A DNA stretch of 60,770 nucleotides from Chloroflexota bacterium (GTDB lineage Bacteria > Chloroflexota > Dormibacteria > Dormibacterales > Dormibacteraceae), in contig VBGR01000049.1 of the NCBI GenBank assembly GCA_005880695.1, positions 1 through 60,770 of the forward strand, read 5' to 3'. The notes below the pieces were generated by a model that had not been told where the DNA came from, ran no database searches, and was given only the letters and a program-made list of their open reading frames with translations. Each line of letters starts with the position of its first letter. Within the stretch, counting starts at the first letter, position 1. Of the stretch, positions 44,255 to 53,859 are shown piece after piece. A program made the position numbers and the translations under genes.

Positions 44255-45141
44255 TGACGCGCCTGGACCGGCTCGGTGAAGCCGCGCTGATCAAGTCGCT
44301 TCTGCCGCACCTGGCGCATGACGGACTTGTCATCGGCCCGGGCGCCGATGACGCCGCGGTCTGGTCGGAGCCCGGCGGTGGCTTCACCGTGGCCAGCTGC
44401 GACGCGAGCGTCGAAGGCGTTCACTTCGATCTCGGCTGGATGGCGCCGGAGGAGGTCGGCTGGCAGGCGCTGACCCTCGCCCTGGGTGATCTGGCGGCGA
44501 AGGGCGCCGAGCCCACCTTCGGGCTGGTCGCCCTCGCTGCGCCAGGTGATTGGGATTCCGAGCGCGTTCTCGGCATCTACTCTGGGCTCGCCGAGCTCGC
44601 GGCCACCGTCGGCCTCAGGCTGGCCGGCGGGGATACCACCTCGACCCCTGGCCCCGCGATGCTGGCTCTGACCGTGCTGGGCACCACGCAGCGCGCCCCG
44701 CTCGCCCGCGCCGGCGCCAAGGCCGGCTGGACCGCGGCCGTCACCGGCCCGCTCGGCGGCGCCGCCCTCGCGCTCGCGGCCCGGCGTTTCCAGCGCCGGC
44801 TGCCGAAGCTCGCGGAAGGCCGGCACCTCAACGAGGCCGGCCTCGCCTGCGGCGACGTCAGCGACGGCCTCCTGCGCGAGCTGGAGAAGTTCGCCGCCGC
44901 CAGCGGGGCCGGCTGTGTGGTCGACATCGAGGCGGTTCCTCGGGCGGAGGGCGCGACGCCGGCGCAGGCCCTTGCGAGTGGGGAAGAGGTGGAGCTGGTC
45001 TGCGTCGGCCCGCCGGAAGATATCGCCGCCACCGGGCTCGTCCCGTTCGGAACGCTGACGTCCGACGGGCGCGTGCGGGTGGTCGACAAGAGCGGCCAGG
45101 AGGTGACGGTCGCGGACCGCGGGCACGAGCATTTCCGCTGA
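44251..45141 (+). CDS. thiL: Thiamine-monophosphate kinase
   Basis: 296 residues. GPGADDAAVW, SCDASVEGVHFDLGWMAPEEVGW, ALGDLAAKGAEP and GGDTTSTPGP are the ThiL/PurM-superfamily signature, including the metal-binding aspartates. It phosphorylates thiamine phosphate to thiamine diphosphate, the step after ThiE. Start ATG 44251 or 44254, overlapping the thiE stop. Confidence 0.92.
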   Translation: MMTRLDRLGEAALIKSLLPHLAHDGLVIGPGADDAAVWSEPGGGFTVASCDASVEGVHFDLGWMAPEEVGWQALTLALGDLAAKGAEPTFGLVALAAPGDWDSERVLGIYSGLAELAATVGLRLAGGDTTSTPGPAMLALTVLGTTQRAPLARAGAKAGWTAAVTGPLGGAALALAARRFQRRLPKLAEGRHLNEAGLACGDVSDGLLRELEKFAAASGAGCVVDIEAVPRAEGATPAQALASGEEVELVCVGPPEDIAATGLVPFGTLTSDGRVRVVDKSGQEVTVADRGHEHFR

Positions 45142-45145
45142 TTGG

Positions 45146-45544
45146 CTGACCCGTTCCCCGGCTGAGACCGAGCAGGCCGGCGAAGACTTCGCGGCGCTCG
45201 TGACCGCGGGCGACCTGCTCCTGCTTGAAGGTGAGCTCGGCTCCGGCAAGACCACCTTCGTGCGCGGGCTGGCGCGCGGCCTGGGCTCGGTCGACGCGGT
45301 CCAGAGCCCGACTTTCACGCTAGTCAGGATCTACAAGGGCCGGATCCCGCTCGCCCACGTCGACCTCTTCCGGCTGCAGAGCGCGACCGAGCTGGCGGAC
45401 CTGGGGCTGGAAGAGCTGCTCGACCAGGCGGTGGTGGCGGTGGAGTGGGGAGACCGCCTGGCGGCCGATGACGCGCGGGCGCGCCGCCTGAAATTCGACG
45501 TGACCGGCCCCGACGAGCGGCGGATCCGCATTCTGCGGTCGTGA
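45146..45544 (+). CDS. tsaE: tRNA t6A biosynthesis ATPase TsaE, non-canonical start
   Basis: About 132 residues from CTG 45146; the first ATG/GTG/TTG in frame is GTG 45200. Homologues start ~18 residues before it, and the upstream codons read TRSPAETEQAGEDFAALVTAGD, a good match to the family's first helix. The P-loop GELGSGKTTF, switch SPTFTLVRIY, HVDLFRL and VEWGDRL are intact. It powers TsaB-TsaD in t6A37 synthesis. CTG lies 5 nt after the thiL stop. Confidence 0.86.
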   Translation: MTRSPAETEQAGEDFAALVTAGDLLLLEGELGSGKTTFVRGLARGLGSVDAVQSPTFTLVRIYKGRIPLAHVDLFRLQSATELADLGLEELLDQAVVAVEWGDRLAADDARARRLKFDVTGPDERRIRILRS

Positions 45545-46098
45545 TACTCGTCATCGACACCTCCTCTGCCAGGAGCGCTGTCGCGCTGGTCGAGGACGGC
45601 AGGCTCGTCGCCGAGTCTGTCAAACCGTCAGGGCGCGAGTACGACGTGGGCAGCGAGGTCGCCGCTCTCGTCCCCGAGCTGCGGTGGCTGGCCGGCGTCG
45701 CGGTGGCGCTGGGACCGGGCTCCTTCACGGGTCTCCGGCAGGGCATCTCCTATGGCCTGGGCCTGGCCATGGGTCTGGCAGCGCCGCTTTACGGCCTCCG
45801 CACCCTGGAGCTGCAGGCGGCGCGTGCGCCGAGGCCCGCGATGGGCGTTTCCGACGCGGGCCGGGGTCGCGTCTACTTCCTGGCGCCCGACGGACGGACC
45901 GGCCTGACGGAACCGCCAGGCCTGCCCAAGGAGTGGCCGGCGGTGGGCTGGCTCAAGACCGCCGGCGTGGAGCTGTTACCGGAGGCAGGCCTCCTTCCCT
46001 TCGGCGAGGCGGCGGCGCGCCTGGTCCGAACGGCTCGGGAGGTTGGCTATGGTACTGTCAGCCCCGAGTACATGCAGTCGTTCGGAGGCCTTCTCTGA
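45541..46098 (+). CDS. tsaB: tRNA t6A biosynthesis scaffold TsaB
   Basis: 185 residues, somewhat shorter than the usual ~220. ILVIDTSSARSAVALV at the start and VALGPGSFTGLRQGISYGLGLA near residue 57 are diagnostic of TsaB (YeaZ). It dimerises with TsaD. GTG start overlaps the tsaE stop (GTGA). Confidence 0.9.
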   Translation: MILVIDTSSARSAVALVEDGRLVAESVKPSGREYDVGSEVAALVPELRWLAGVAVALGPGSFTGLRQGISYGLGLAMGLAAPLYGLRTLELQAARAPRPAMGVSDAGRGRVYFLAPDGRTGLTEPPGLPKEWPAVGWLKTAGVELLPEAGLLPFGEAAARLVRTAREVGYGTVSPEYMQSFGGLL

Positions 46099-46661
46099 TG
46101 GTCCAGTTGAGGCAGCGACTCGCACTTGAACCGATGCGGGAGGCGGACGTCCCGACGGTGCAGGAGATCGAGCGCGACATCTTCAGCACGCCCTGGCCGC
46201 GCAACGCCTACTACCGGGAGCTCTCCTCGCGCAACACCGCCCACTACATAGTCCTGCGCAAGGACGAAGAGATCGTCGGCTACGGCGGGATGTGGCGCAT
46301 GTACGACGAGGCGCACGTCACCACCATCGGGGTGCGCAGGGACCTCCAGCACCACGGCTACGGCCGCATCATCTTCGCGGGCCTGGTCCAGGCCGCCTAC
46401 GACCTGGGCGCCAAGTGGGTGACCCTCGAGGTCCGCACCTCCAACGACCTCGCCATGCAGATGTACGAGGGATTCGGCTTCAAAGTCATCGGGCGGCGGC
46501 GCGGTTACTACACCGACAACGGCGAGGACGCCATCGTGATGTGGTCCGACTCGATCTTCTCGCCGCGCTTCCGAAGCGCTTTCGAAGCCAACCTGGAGCG
46601 CATCGCGACCGAGGTCGACGGGTTGCGCCGCGATCCGCCTTCGACAACCACAACGCGCTAG
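46098..46661 (+). CDS. rimI: Ribosomal-protein-alanine N-acetyltransferase RimI
   Basis: 187 residues, GNAT fold. The motif READVPTVQEIERDIFSTPWPRN opens it; acetyl-CoA loop RRDLQHHGYGRIIFAGLV and LEVRTSNDLAMQMYEGFGFKVIGRRRGYY follow. ATG shares a base with the tsaB stop; it lies between tsaB and tsaD as in most Gram-positives. The ~30 C-terminal residues beyond the GNAT core are extra. Confidence 0.9.
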   Translation: MVQLRQRLALEPMREADVPTVQEIERDIFSTPWPRNAYYRELSSRNTAHYIVLRKDEEIVGYGGMWRMYDEAHVTTIGVRRDLQHHGYGRIIFAGLVQAAYDLGAKWVTLEVRTSNDLAMQMYEGFGFKVIGRRRGYYTDNGEDAIVMWSDSIFSPRFRSAFEANLERIATEVDGLRRDPPSTTTTR

Positions 46662-46663
46662 AA

Positions 46664-47638
46664 CTGCTGACGCTCGGCATCGAGACCAGCTGCGACGAGA
46701 CTTCGGTCGCCCTCGTCGCTGACGGGCGCCAGGTGGTCGCGAACCTGATCCACTCCCAGGAGGCGCTGCACGGCGAGTTCGGCGGTGTGGTGCCCGAGCT
46801 GGCCGCCCGCGACCATCTCGAGAAGCTGCCCGGCCTGGTCGACGGGGTTTTGAAGAAGGCGGGCCAGGAACCGGACGGAATCGACAGGATCGGCGTGACG
46901 CGCGGTCCGGGCCTGGTCGGCTGCCTCCTGATCGGAGTCGGACTGGCTCGCGGCCTTGGTGCGGCCTGGGAGAAGCCGGTCGTCGGTGTCAACCACCTCT
47001 GGGGCCACGTCTATGCGGCCCTGCTGGGCAGGCCGGATCTCTCGCCGCCGCTCCTGGCTCTGGTGGTGAGCGGCGCCCATACGGACCTCGTCTGGATGCT
47101 GGAGCACGGCCGCTTCGAGGTGCTCGGCCGGACCCGGGACGACGCCGCCGGCGAGGCTTTCGACAAGGCGGCGCGCATGCTCGGGCTCGGCTACCCAGGG
47201 GGCCCGGCCCTGGACCGCCTCGCCCGTGGCGGAGACGCCCGCCGGCAAGCGCTGCCGAAGCCGGCCCTGCCGGGCCTGGAATTCAGCTTCAGCGGTCTCA
47301 AGACCGCGCTCCTCTACCGGCTCCGCGACCTCGGCGGAGAGGTCACGGAACAAGATCGAGCCGATCTCGCGGCCGCCTTCGAGGAATCGGTCGTCGGCGC
47401 GTTGATGGAGAAGCTGGACCAGGCGCTGGATCGCCGGCCGGCGACCGAAGTCGTCGTCTGCGGCGGCGTGGCTGCCAACACCCTGCTCCGGCGCCGGGCC
47501 GGCGAGGTGGTCGGCGCCCGCGCCCGCCTCACCATCCCGCCGCTCGAGCTCTGCACCGACAATGGCGCGATGATCGCGGCGGCTGCGACCTACGCGCCGG
47601 TCAACGACCTGACCGTCGATCCGGGGCTTGGCTGGTGA
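46664..47638 (+). CDS. tsaD: tRNA t6A transferase TsaD, non-canonical start
   Basis: About 324 residues from CTG 46664 (or 46667), 2-5 nt after the rimI stop. Homologues begin LGIETSCDET, which here starts at 46673. The nearest canonical in-frame start, GTG 46541, would add ~40 residues that merely read through rimI. The Fe ligands are in place (HLWGH; Asp in CTDNGAMIA), as are SGAHTDLV and FSFSGLKTALLY. It attaches the threonylcarbamoyl group to A37 of ANN-decoding tRNAs. Confidence 0.92.
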   Translation: MLTLGIETSCDETSVALVADGRQVVANLIHSQEALHGEFGGVVPELAARDHLEKLPGLVDGVLKKAGQEPDGIDRIGVTRGPGLVGCLLIGVGLARGLGAAWEKPVVGVNHLWGHVYAALLGRPDLSPPLLALVVSGAHTDLVWMLEHGRFEVLGRTRDDAAGEAFDKAARMLGLGYPGGPALDRLARGGDARRQALPKPALPGLEFSFSGLKTALLYRLRDLGGEVTEQDRADLAAAFEESVVGALMEKLDQALDRRPATEVVVCGGVAANTLLRRRAGEVVGARARLTIPPLELCTDNGAMIAAAATYAPVNDLTVDPGLGW

Positions 47639-47702
47639 CAGGGGGGAGCGGTGGGGGAAGGGCTTCGCCCGGCCGCCGTTATGGGGGGGAGTGCCCCCCC
47701 GA

Positions 47703-47897
47703 TTGAAGGGCTGGGAGGTGGTTTTCGAGGGGCCTCAGTTCGCCGCTGACGTGGTCCAGGCCTCACTCGAAGCGGCCGGGATCCACGCCCTGACGGTCGG
47801 CTCGGACACGGCTTACGGGCCCATCGTGCAGAGCCGGGTGCTGGTCCCGGAGGAGGAAGCTGAGGCGGCTCGCAAAATCGTCGCCGAGACAGGTTGA
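47703..47897 (+). CDS. DUF2007-like small protein
   Basis: 64 residues from TTG 47703 ([20 protein letters not shown]...). The pattern of a short ACT-like fold with [11 protein letters not shown] and [19 protein letters not shown] matches putative signal-transducing DUF2007 proteins. The frame is open to TTG 47628 inside tsaD, but those residues are glycine/proline noise. Its stop overlaps the groES promoter. Confidence 0.65.
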   Translation: MKGWEVVFEGPQFAADVVQASLEAAGIHALTVGSDTAYGPIVQSRVLVPEEEAEAARKIVAETG

Positions 47898-47922
47898 AAT
47901 CGGGGACCCTCTTCCTTAGAAT
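47894..47922 (+). promoter_or_regulatory. Sigma-70-type promoter for groESL
   Basis: TTGAAA (47894-47899), 17-nt spacer, TAGAAT (47917-47922). This is the best -35/-10 pair in the window. It overlaps the left arm of CIRCE, so repressor binding would block it. Confidence 0.85.
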
Positions 47923-47948
47923 TAGCAGTCGCGGTCGGGGAGTGCTAA
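47922..47948 (+). promoter_or_regulatory. CIRCE element (HrcA operator)
   Basis: TTAGCAGTC-N9-GAGTGCTAA, differing from the consensus TTAGCACTC arm at one base. Standard place, just downstream of the -10 and 56 bp before groES. It predicts HrcA repression released by heat or chaperone demand. Confidence 0.93.
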
Positions 47949-48004
47949 CACTCGGCACCACCGACTGCCAGTCCACTTCACATCAATTCAGGAGGGCGTT
48001 TGGT

Positions 48005-48316
48005 ATGAACCTGAGGCCGCTTGGCGACCGGGTAATGGTGAAGCCGGTCGAGCGCGAAGAGAAGACCAAGAGCGGCATCGTGCTGCCCGACACGGCGAAG
48101 GAGAAGCCCCAGGAGGGCATCGTCGAGGCGGTCGGCACGGGCCGGATCCTTGACAACGGGACCAAGATCCCGCTCGAGCTCAAGATCGGCGATCGCGTTC
48201 TCTACGCGAAGTACGCCGGCAACGAGTTCAAGTTGGAAGAGGACGAGTACCTGATCATCTCTGAGAAGGACGTCCTGGCCGTGCTTTCCGGCAACGGCAA
48301 GAAGAAGTCCAAGTAA
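48005..48316 (+). CDS. groES: Co-chaperonin GroES
   Basis: 103 residues. [23 protein letters not shown] with the mobile loop ([18 protein letters not shown]) and the [21 protein letters not shown] stretch. ATG 48005, with CAGGAGGGCG 7 nt upstream, gives the conserved N terminus. Caps GroEL. Short lysine-rich end (GKKKSK) beyond the usual last strand. Confidence 0.96.
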   Translation: MNLRPLGDRVMVKPVEREEKTKSGIVLPDTAKEKPQEGIVEAVGTGRILDNGTKIPLELKIGDRVLYAKYAGNEFKLEEDEYLIISEKDVLAVLSGNGKKKSK

Positions 48317-48346
48317 GAAAGCTGAGTAGGAAAGGAGAAAGCAAAT

Positions 48347-49966
<1,620 letters not shown>

Positions 49967-49989
49967 GTTCTGTTCTTATAGAGCTAGCT

Positions 49990-50469
49990 TCAGGGAGCCC
50001 CTCTTCGGAGGGGCTCCTTCTTTTGGGGGGCTCGCCGCGCCGGGGAGCGGCGCTCCTCCAGACGGCGGGCGACGAAGGTGACCGCCACCGGCATCAAGAG
50101 CAGGAGCACTGCCGTCGCCACAGAGAGCGGGTCGGGCAGCCGGTTCGGGTCGCGCATGCCCAGGTAGGTGAAGTAAGCGCCGCCCGCGGCCGTGGCGGTG
50201 ACCACGATCCCGATGCCGGCCCAGATCCAGTAGCGGTATTCGGCCAGGAGGTCGGGAACGTGACGGCGAGCGCGCCGCATCGCCGCCCAGGCGGCCAGGC
50301 CGTTCAGGAAGAGCGCGCTCACCAGTGCGCAGATCGAGAGGACGAGGCGGAAGTCGGCCAGGTGGCGCATCACAAAGGCGGAGCCGTTGACGGCCAGGAT
50401 GCCGAGAGGCGTGATGACGCCGATCGCGATGAAGGCCGCCTCGCGGAAGCGCCGGGACTTCGGGATCAC
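49990..50469 (-). CDS. Four-helix membrane protein, unknown function
   Basis: 159 residues with four hydrophobic segments (about 11-33, 39-62, 81-102, 117-134) and a basic C terminus (RRLEERRSPARRAPQKKEP). No recognisable motif. GTG start 4 nt after the HAD gene stop, so co-expressed with it. The last ten codons are encoded by the groL terminator hairpin. Confidence 0.65.
   Translation of the reverse strand: MIPKSRRFREAAFIAIGVITPLGILAVNGSAFVMRHLADFRLVLSICALVSALFLNGLAAWAAMRRARRHVPDLLAEYRYWIWAGIGIVVTATAAGGAYFTYLGMRDPNRLPDPLSVATAVLLLLMPVAVTFVARRLEERRSPARRAPQKKEPLRRGAP
49994..50024 (+). terminator. Intrinsic terminator after groL
   Basis: GGAGCCCCTC-TTCG-GAGGGGCTCC (perfect 10-bp stem, UUCG tetraloop) followed by TTCTTTT. 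It also overlaps the last codons of the convergent membrane-protein gene, so it may work in both directions. Confidence 0.9.
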
Positions 50470-50473
50470 AGGG

Positions 50474-51166
50474 TCACCCTGAGATCAGTGTGACCACCTC
50501 GTGCAAGGAGCGGATGTGCTCGTGGTCGTCGAACCGGCAGAGCTCGTAGGGGTCCAGGTGGAGCGGCCGGATGCCGGCTGCGCGGGCGCCGCCGACGTCG
50601 GCGAGCACGCTGTCGCCGACGTGCACGGCCTCTTCCGGTCGGACGCCGGTCGCGCTCAACGCGAACTCGAAGATCTTCGGATCCGGCTTGGCGACGCCCA
50701 CGGCGGTCGAGTCGACCACAATGTCGACCTCGACGCCCTCACCGGGTCCCACCTGGCAGATGCCCAGACGGCTCAGGTTCTCCGCAGCCGTCCCGTCCGC
50801 GTTGGAGACGATCGCGAGGCGGACTCCCGCCGCACGGAGCAGGGGGAGGGCTTCGCGCGAGTCCTCGATCACCGCCACCCAGGTCCCCGGGCCGGTCACG
50901 TTTGGGGTGAGGCCGGTGATCGCCTGCTCCAGCAGGATCTCGCTGACCCCCAGCTCCTGTGCCATGCCCCGGGTATAGCGATAGGCCCAGTCAGCGTCGG
51001 GTGTCGGGCCAGGCTTCTTGTCGTATTCGAGCATCGCGCCGTGGTGCGCCCGGAGCAGCGCGCCGGCTGGGAGCTGGATGCCGATCTCGGCGAGCGCCTG
51101 GCGGACGCCCTCCTCGCGGGGCATGACCAGCACGCCGCCCGCGTCGAGGAAGACGGCCCGGATCAG
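50474..51166 (-). CDS. HAD-family phosphatase, non-canonical start
   Basis: About 230 residues from CTG 51166. The nucleophile motif FLDAGGVL lies just upstream of the first canonical start (GTG 51133), so the catalytic Asp is present only if translation begins earlier; IRAVFLDAGGVL is the typical beginning. Motif II SNADGT, motif III KPDPKIF and motif IV HVGDSVLADVGGARAAG are intact. Substrate unknown. It lies in a minus-strand operon after the Fe-S carrier gene. Confidence 0.85.
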   Translation of the reverse strand: MIRAVFLDAGGVLVMPREEGVRQALAEIGIQLPAGALLRAHHGAMLEYDKKPGPTPDADWAYRYTRGMAQELGVSEILLEQAITGLTPNVTGPGTWVAVIEDSREALPLLRAAGVRLAIVSNADGTAAENLSRLGICQVGPGEGVEVDIVVDSTAVGVAKPDPKIFEFALSATGVRPEEAVHVGDSVLADVGGARAAGIRPLHLDPYELCRFDDHEHIRSLHEVVTLISG

Positions 51167-51191
51167 GACTTGGTCAGTGGGCTGGTGCTGG

Positions 51192-51572
51192 CTAGTGGCC
51201 GCAGCCGCAGGCCTTGGCCTGCCCGCCTTCGTCGCCGGTGTCGAAGGAGTGCCCGCAGGAGCAGGAGCGGACGGCGTTCGGGTTGTGCACGGTGAAGCCG
51301 GCGCCCATCAGGCTGTCCACGTAGTCGATCTCCGACCCGCGCAGGTACTGGATGCTGAGCTCGTCGAGGATGATCTTGACGCCCTCTTGCTCGACGACCT
51401 CGTCGTCGGGGCGAACCTGGTCGTCGAACGCCATGCCGTACTGAAGGCCTGAGCAGCCGCCACCGGACACGAAGACGCGGAGCCCGATAGCCGGGTTCGA
51501 CTCCTTCTCGAGGAGGCTGCGGAGCTGGGCCATAGCATCGGTGGTGAGTGAGACGGTGGCCTGTTCGATCAT
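51192..51572 (-). CDS. A-type iron-sulfur carrier (ErpA/HesB family)
   Basis: 126 residues. GGGCSGLQYGMAF supplies the first Cys and SCSCGHSF the CxC pair, the three ligands of A-type carriers. A CGCGH end adds two more cysteines after a Gly/Asp-rich linker. It passes Fe-S clusters to apo-proteins. Preceded by AGGGAGGA and a TATCCT -10-like element at 51611-51616 (minus strand). Confidence 0.9.
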   Translation of the reverse strand: MIEQATVSLTTDAMAQLRSLLEKESNPAIGLRVFVSGGGCSGLQYGMAFDDQVRPDDEVVEQEGVKIILDELSIQYLRGSEIDYVDSLMGAGFTVHNPNAVRSCSCGHSFDTGDEGGQAKACGCGH

Positions 51573-51624
51573 CTGTAGTTCGGATTCCTCCCTTGGGTCA
51601 GTGACTTGAGGATACCAGACGAGT

Positions 51625-52905
51625 TCAACGACCCACCTTCAGACCGAATGGGAGATGTTTGCCCTTGTCTTTGTCGCCGCGGATGCCGATCAGGAGATCG
51701 CCCAATTCGTGGGACGCGCGGGCGATCGCGCTTTTCGGATCGCTGAGCACCAGGATCTCGCCCCGGACGGCCGCCTCGTCAGGCTTGGAACCGTCGAAGG
51801 CGACCTCGACGGCGATGGCCTGCTTCAGGGTTCGCTCGATGTCCTCCCGGCTCACGACGGGTTTCGGCATGCGGTTGTTGAGGGCGAGGATGACCCGGCC
51901 CGGCACGATGTTGAGGACATTCGTGAAGATCCGGAGCAGGTCGGTGATGTCCTTCAGGCTGGACAGCTCGGGCGTGGCCAGCAGGACGACGCGCTGGGAG
52001 TGGTCGAGGATCGTCAGGACGTTGTCGTTGAGGTTGACGCCGAGGTCGAAGATGATGTAGCGGAAGGCCCCGGCCAGGATCCCCATCGACTTGCCGATGA
52101 GGGCCGGGGTGATGAGGTCGGCCTCTTCCGGCTTGAGAACCCCCGGCAGCAGCATCATGCCGCCCGGGTGGTGGAGGAGGACGCTCAAAAGCGACTCTTC
52201 GAAGTGCTCCTCGCTGGCTTGGCTGGCACTGGCCAGGGAGCCGGTGGGGACCAGGCTGGAAAGCAGCGCGGCATGGTTGTAGGGGAGTGCCAGGTCGACC
52301 AGCAGCACCTCGGCCGGGAACTGCTGGGCCAGCATCGCCGCCAGGTTGATGGCCAGCGTGGTGCGGCCGGCGCCGCCCTTGGGGGAGTAGACCGCGACCG
52401 TCGTGGCGGCCTGCTCAGGGGCGACCAGGGTGGCCCTGGCGATGATGTTCTCGAGCGTCGCCTTGCGCTGCTCGACGAGCCGCTGCATGTCGACGAGGGC
52501 GTCGGAGTCGGGCGGGATGTTCGCGTACATGAGCTCGCGGTCGAGGACCAGGAGCTTGCAGTCGGTCATCGCCTTGACCGCGGCGGTGCGCGGCTCCTCG
52601 GAGACGAGCGCGATCTCACCGAAGAAGTCGCCGTCGCCCAGGTAGGCGATCGTGATCTCGTGGCCCTCGGCCTGCTTGACGGTGACTTCGGCGCGACCTT
52701 CTTCGATGATGAAGAGGGAATCGCCGGTATCGCCCTGGTTGATGATGGTGGATCCCTTGGCGGCGTGTCCCGGGTGGAGCTGGCGCGCCAGGGCCCGCAG
52801 GATGTTGTCGTTCAGGGTGAAAAGGACGGCCACCCGCTGGAGGACCGCGAAGCGTCGGCGGAGCTCGTCCGGGGTGGGTTCGGACGCTGGAGTTCGGCTG
52901 CTCAC
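51625..52905 (-). CDS. cNMP-binding domain fused to a MinD/CpaE-like ATPase
   Basis: 426 residues from GTG 52905. Residues ~20-150 form a cyclic-nucleotide-binding (CRP-type) domain (NQGDTGDSLFIIEEGRAEVTV, GDGDFFGEIALVSEEPRTAAV). From ~170 there is a deviant-Walker ATPase (VYSPKGGAGRTTLAINLAAML; EVLLVDLALPYNHAALL; YIIFDLGVNLNDNVLTILD) closest to CpaE/MinD. No helix-turn-helix is seen. The open frame continues to 53073 only through the tRNA-Asp complement. Perhaps a second-messenger-gated positioning or pilus-assembly ATPase. Confidence 0.82.
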   Translation of the reverse strand: MSSRTPASEPTPDELRRRFAVLQRVAVLFTLNDNILRALARQLHPGHAAKGSTIINQGDTGDSLFIIEEGRAEVTVKQAEGHEITIAYLGDGDFFGEIALVSEEPRTAAVKAMTDCKLLVLDRELMYANIPPDSDALVDMQRLVEQRKATLENIIARATLVAPEQAATTVAVYSPKGGAGRTTLAINLAAMLAQQFPAEVLLVDLALPYNHAALLSSLVPTGSLASASQASEEHFEESLLSVLLHHPGGMMLLPGVLKPEEADLITPALIGKSMGILAGAFRYIIFDLGVNLNDNVLTILDHSQRVVLLATPELSSLKDITDLLRIFTNVLNIVPGRVILALNNRMPKPVVSREDIERTLKQAIAVEVAFDGSKPDEAAVRGEILVLSDPKSAIARASHELGDLLIGIRGDKDKGKHLPFGLKVGR

Positions 52906-52917
52906 TTGGGCTGACCC

Positions 52918-52923
52918 ATTATA
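52918..52923 (-). promoter_or_regulatory. -10 element (TATAAT) before the cNMP/ATPase gene
   Basis: A perfect TATAAT on the minus strand ends 12 nt before GTG 52905, predicting a leader of about six nucleotides. No -35 or Shine-Dalgarno is recognised. Confidence 0.5.
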
Positions 52924-52993
52924 GGTAGGGGATTTTGGGCTTCCGGACGGCTTTTTGGGGCCATTTGGCAAGCTGGTAAACTCAACCAGCGCC

Positions 52994-53072
52994 GGTCCCG
53001 TGGTGTAGCTTGGCCAAACACGCGGCCCTGTCAAGGCCGAGAACGCCGGTTCGAATCCGGTCGGGACCGCCA
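52994..53072 (+). tRNA. tRNA-Asp (GTC)
   Basis: Acceptor GGTCCCG pairs with CGGGACC; anticodon stem CGGCC/GGCCG with loop CTGTCAA (anticodon GTC at 53030-53032); T-loop GGTTCGAATCC; encoded CCA at 53070-53072. Its complement gives the well-known spurious MAVPTGFEPAFSALTG peptide. Confidence 0.95.
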
Positions 53073-53122
53073 TTTGAAGCCCTTAGCCTCAAGCTTTGAG
53101 TTGAGATCTGCCGTCGCGGTGC

Positions 53123-53213
53123 GGAGAGGTGGCCGAGCGGTTGAAGGCGGCGGTCTCGAAAACCGTTATAGGGTCCTGCCCTATCGTGGGTTCGAATCCC
53201 ACCCTCTCCGCCA
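53123..53213 (+). tRNA. tRNA-Ser (CGA)
   Basis: 91 nt with a long variable arm (TAGGGTCCTGCCCTA), as expected for a type II tRNA. Acceptor GGAGAGG/CCTCTCC, anticodon loop CTCGAAA (CGA), T-arm GGGTTCGAATCCC, encoded CCA. It lies 50 bp after tRNA-Asp in the same direction. Confidence 0.95.
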
Positions 53214-53385
53214 CTCTGTCCCGTCCAGCGATTGTCCTCATGACCTCTGTGGCCCTTCGCGGGCGGGCTTCCTCTCAGGCTCCTTTCCCGGTCTTCCGGC
53301 AGTTCACCTGCCCCGTAGACTTGCGTCCGGAATTACCCGCCCCTGAGTTCGGCGCCGGATGTTGACGCGAGGAGGTACGATCAGC

Positions 53386-53859
53386 GTGGAAGAGCGCGAA
53401 TCCAGAGCATTAGTTCTTCGACCCGGTGAGGGCAGATCCGTGGACCTCGGCTCCTTGCGAATGTCCGTCAAAGCCACTCACGACGAGACGGGCGGAGCCT
53501 TCTCGCTCCTGGAAACCGACGAGGCGCCAGACTTCGCGACGACGCTGCACATTCACCACGACGCAGCCGAGGCCTTCTACGTGCTCCAAGGCGAGTACAC
53601 CATTTTTGTCGAAGGTCGCCAGTTCGTATGCTCGGCCGGTTCGTTCATCTTCATACCGGCCGGCGTGCCCCATGGGTTCAGGGTCAGCACGACAAGAAGC
53701 CGCAAGCTGAATCTCTACGCGCCTGCGGCAATGGTCGGCTACTTCGACGACCTGAGCGAAGCCGTCAAGCAAGGCACCGTTGACCCTGTCCACCGTTCTG
53801 AGATAGCGGCGAGGCACGCGATGGAAGTACTTGGCCCAGTGCCCGAGGGCCACGCGTAG
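53386..53859 (+). CDS. Cupin-domain protein
   Basis: 157 residues. A single cupin: LHIHHDAAEAFYVLQGEYTIFV gives HxH and Glu metal ligands and GVPHGFRV the last His. Start GTG 53386 fits GCGAGGAGG 9 nt upstream better than ATG 53359. Likely a small-molecule dioxygenase or isomerase; substrate unknown. Codon use is less G/C-rich than in the ribosomal genes, fitting the accessory character of this end. Confidence 0.8.
   Translation: MEERESRALVLRPGEGRSVDLGSLRMSVKATHDETGGAFSLLETDEAPDFATTLHIHHDAAEAFYVLQGEYTIFVEGRQFVCSAGSFIFIPAGVPHGFRVSTTRSRKLNLYAPAAMVGYFDDLSEAVKQGTVDPVHRSEIAARHAMEVLGPVPEGHA

Noticed and set aside
52906..53073. N-terminal extension of the cNMP/ATPase gene reading MAVPTGFEPAFSALTG
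   Set aside because: It is the complement of tRNA-Asp, a known annotation artefact; the real gene starts near 52905.
53074..53365. Open frames of 78-90 residues on the plus strand
   Set aside because: They translate tRNA-Ser and its flank; no ribosome site or protein-like pattern.
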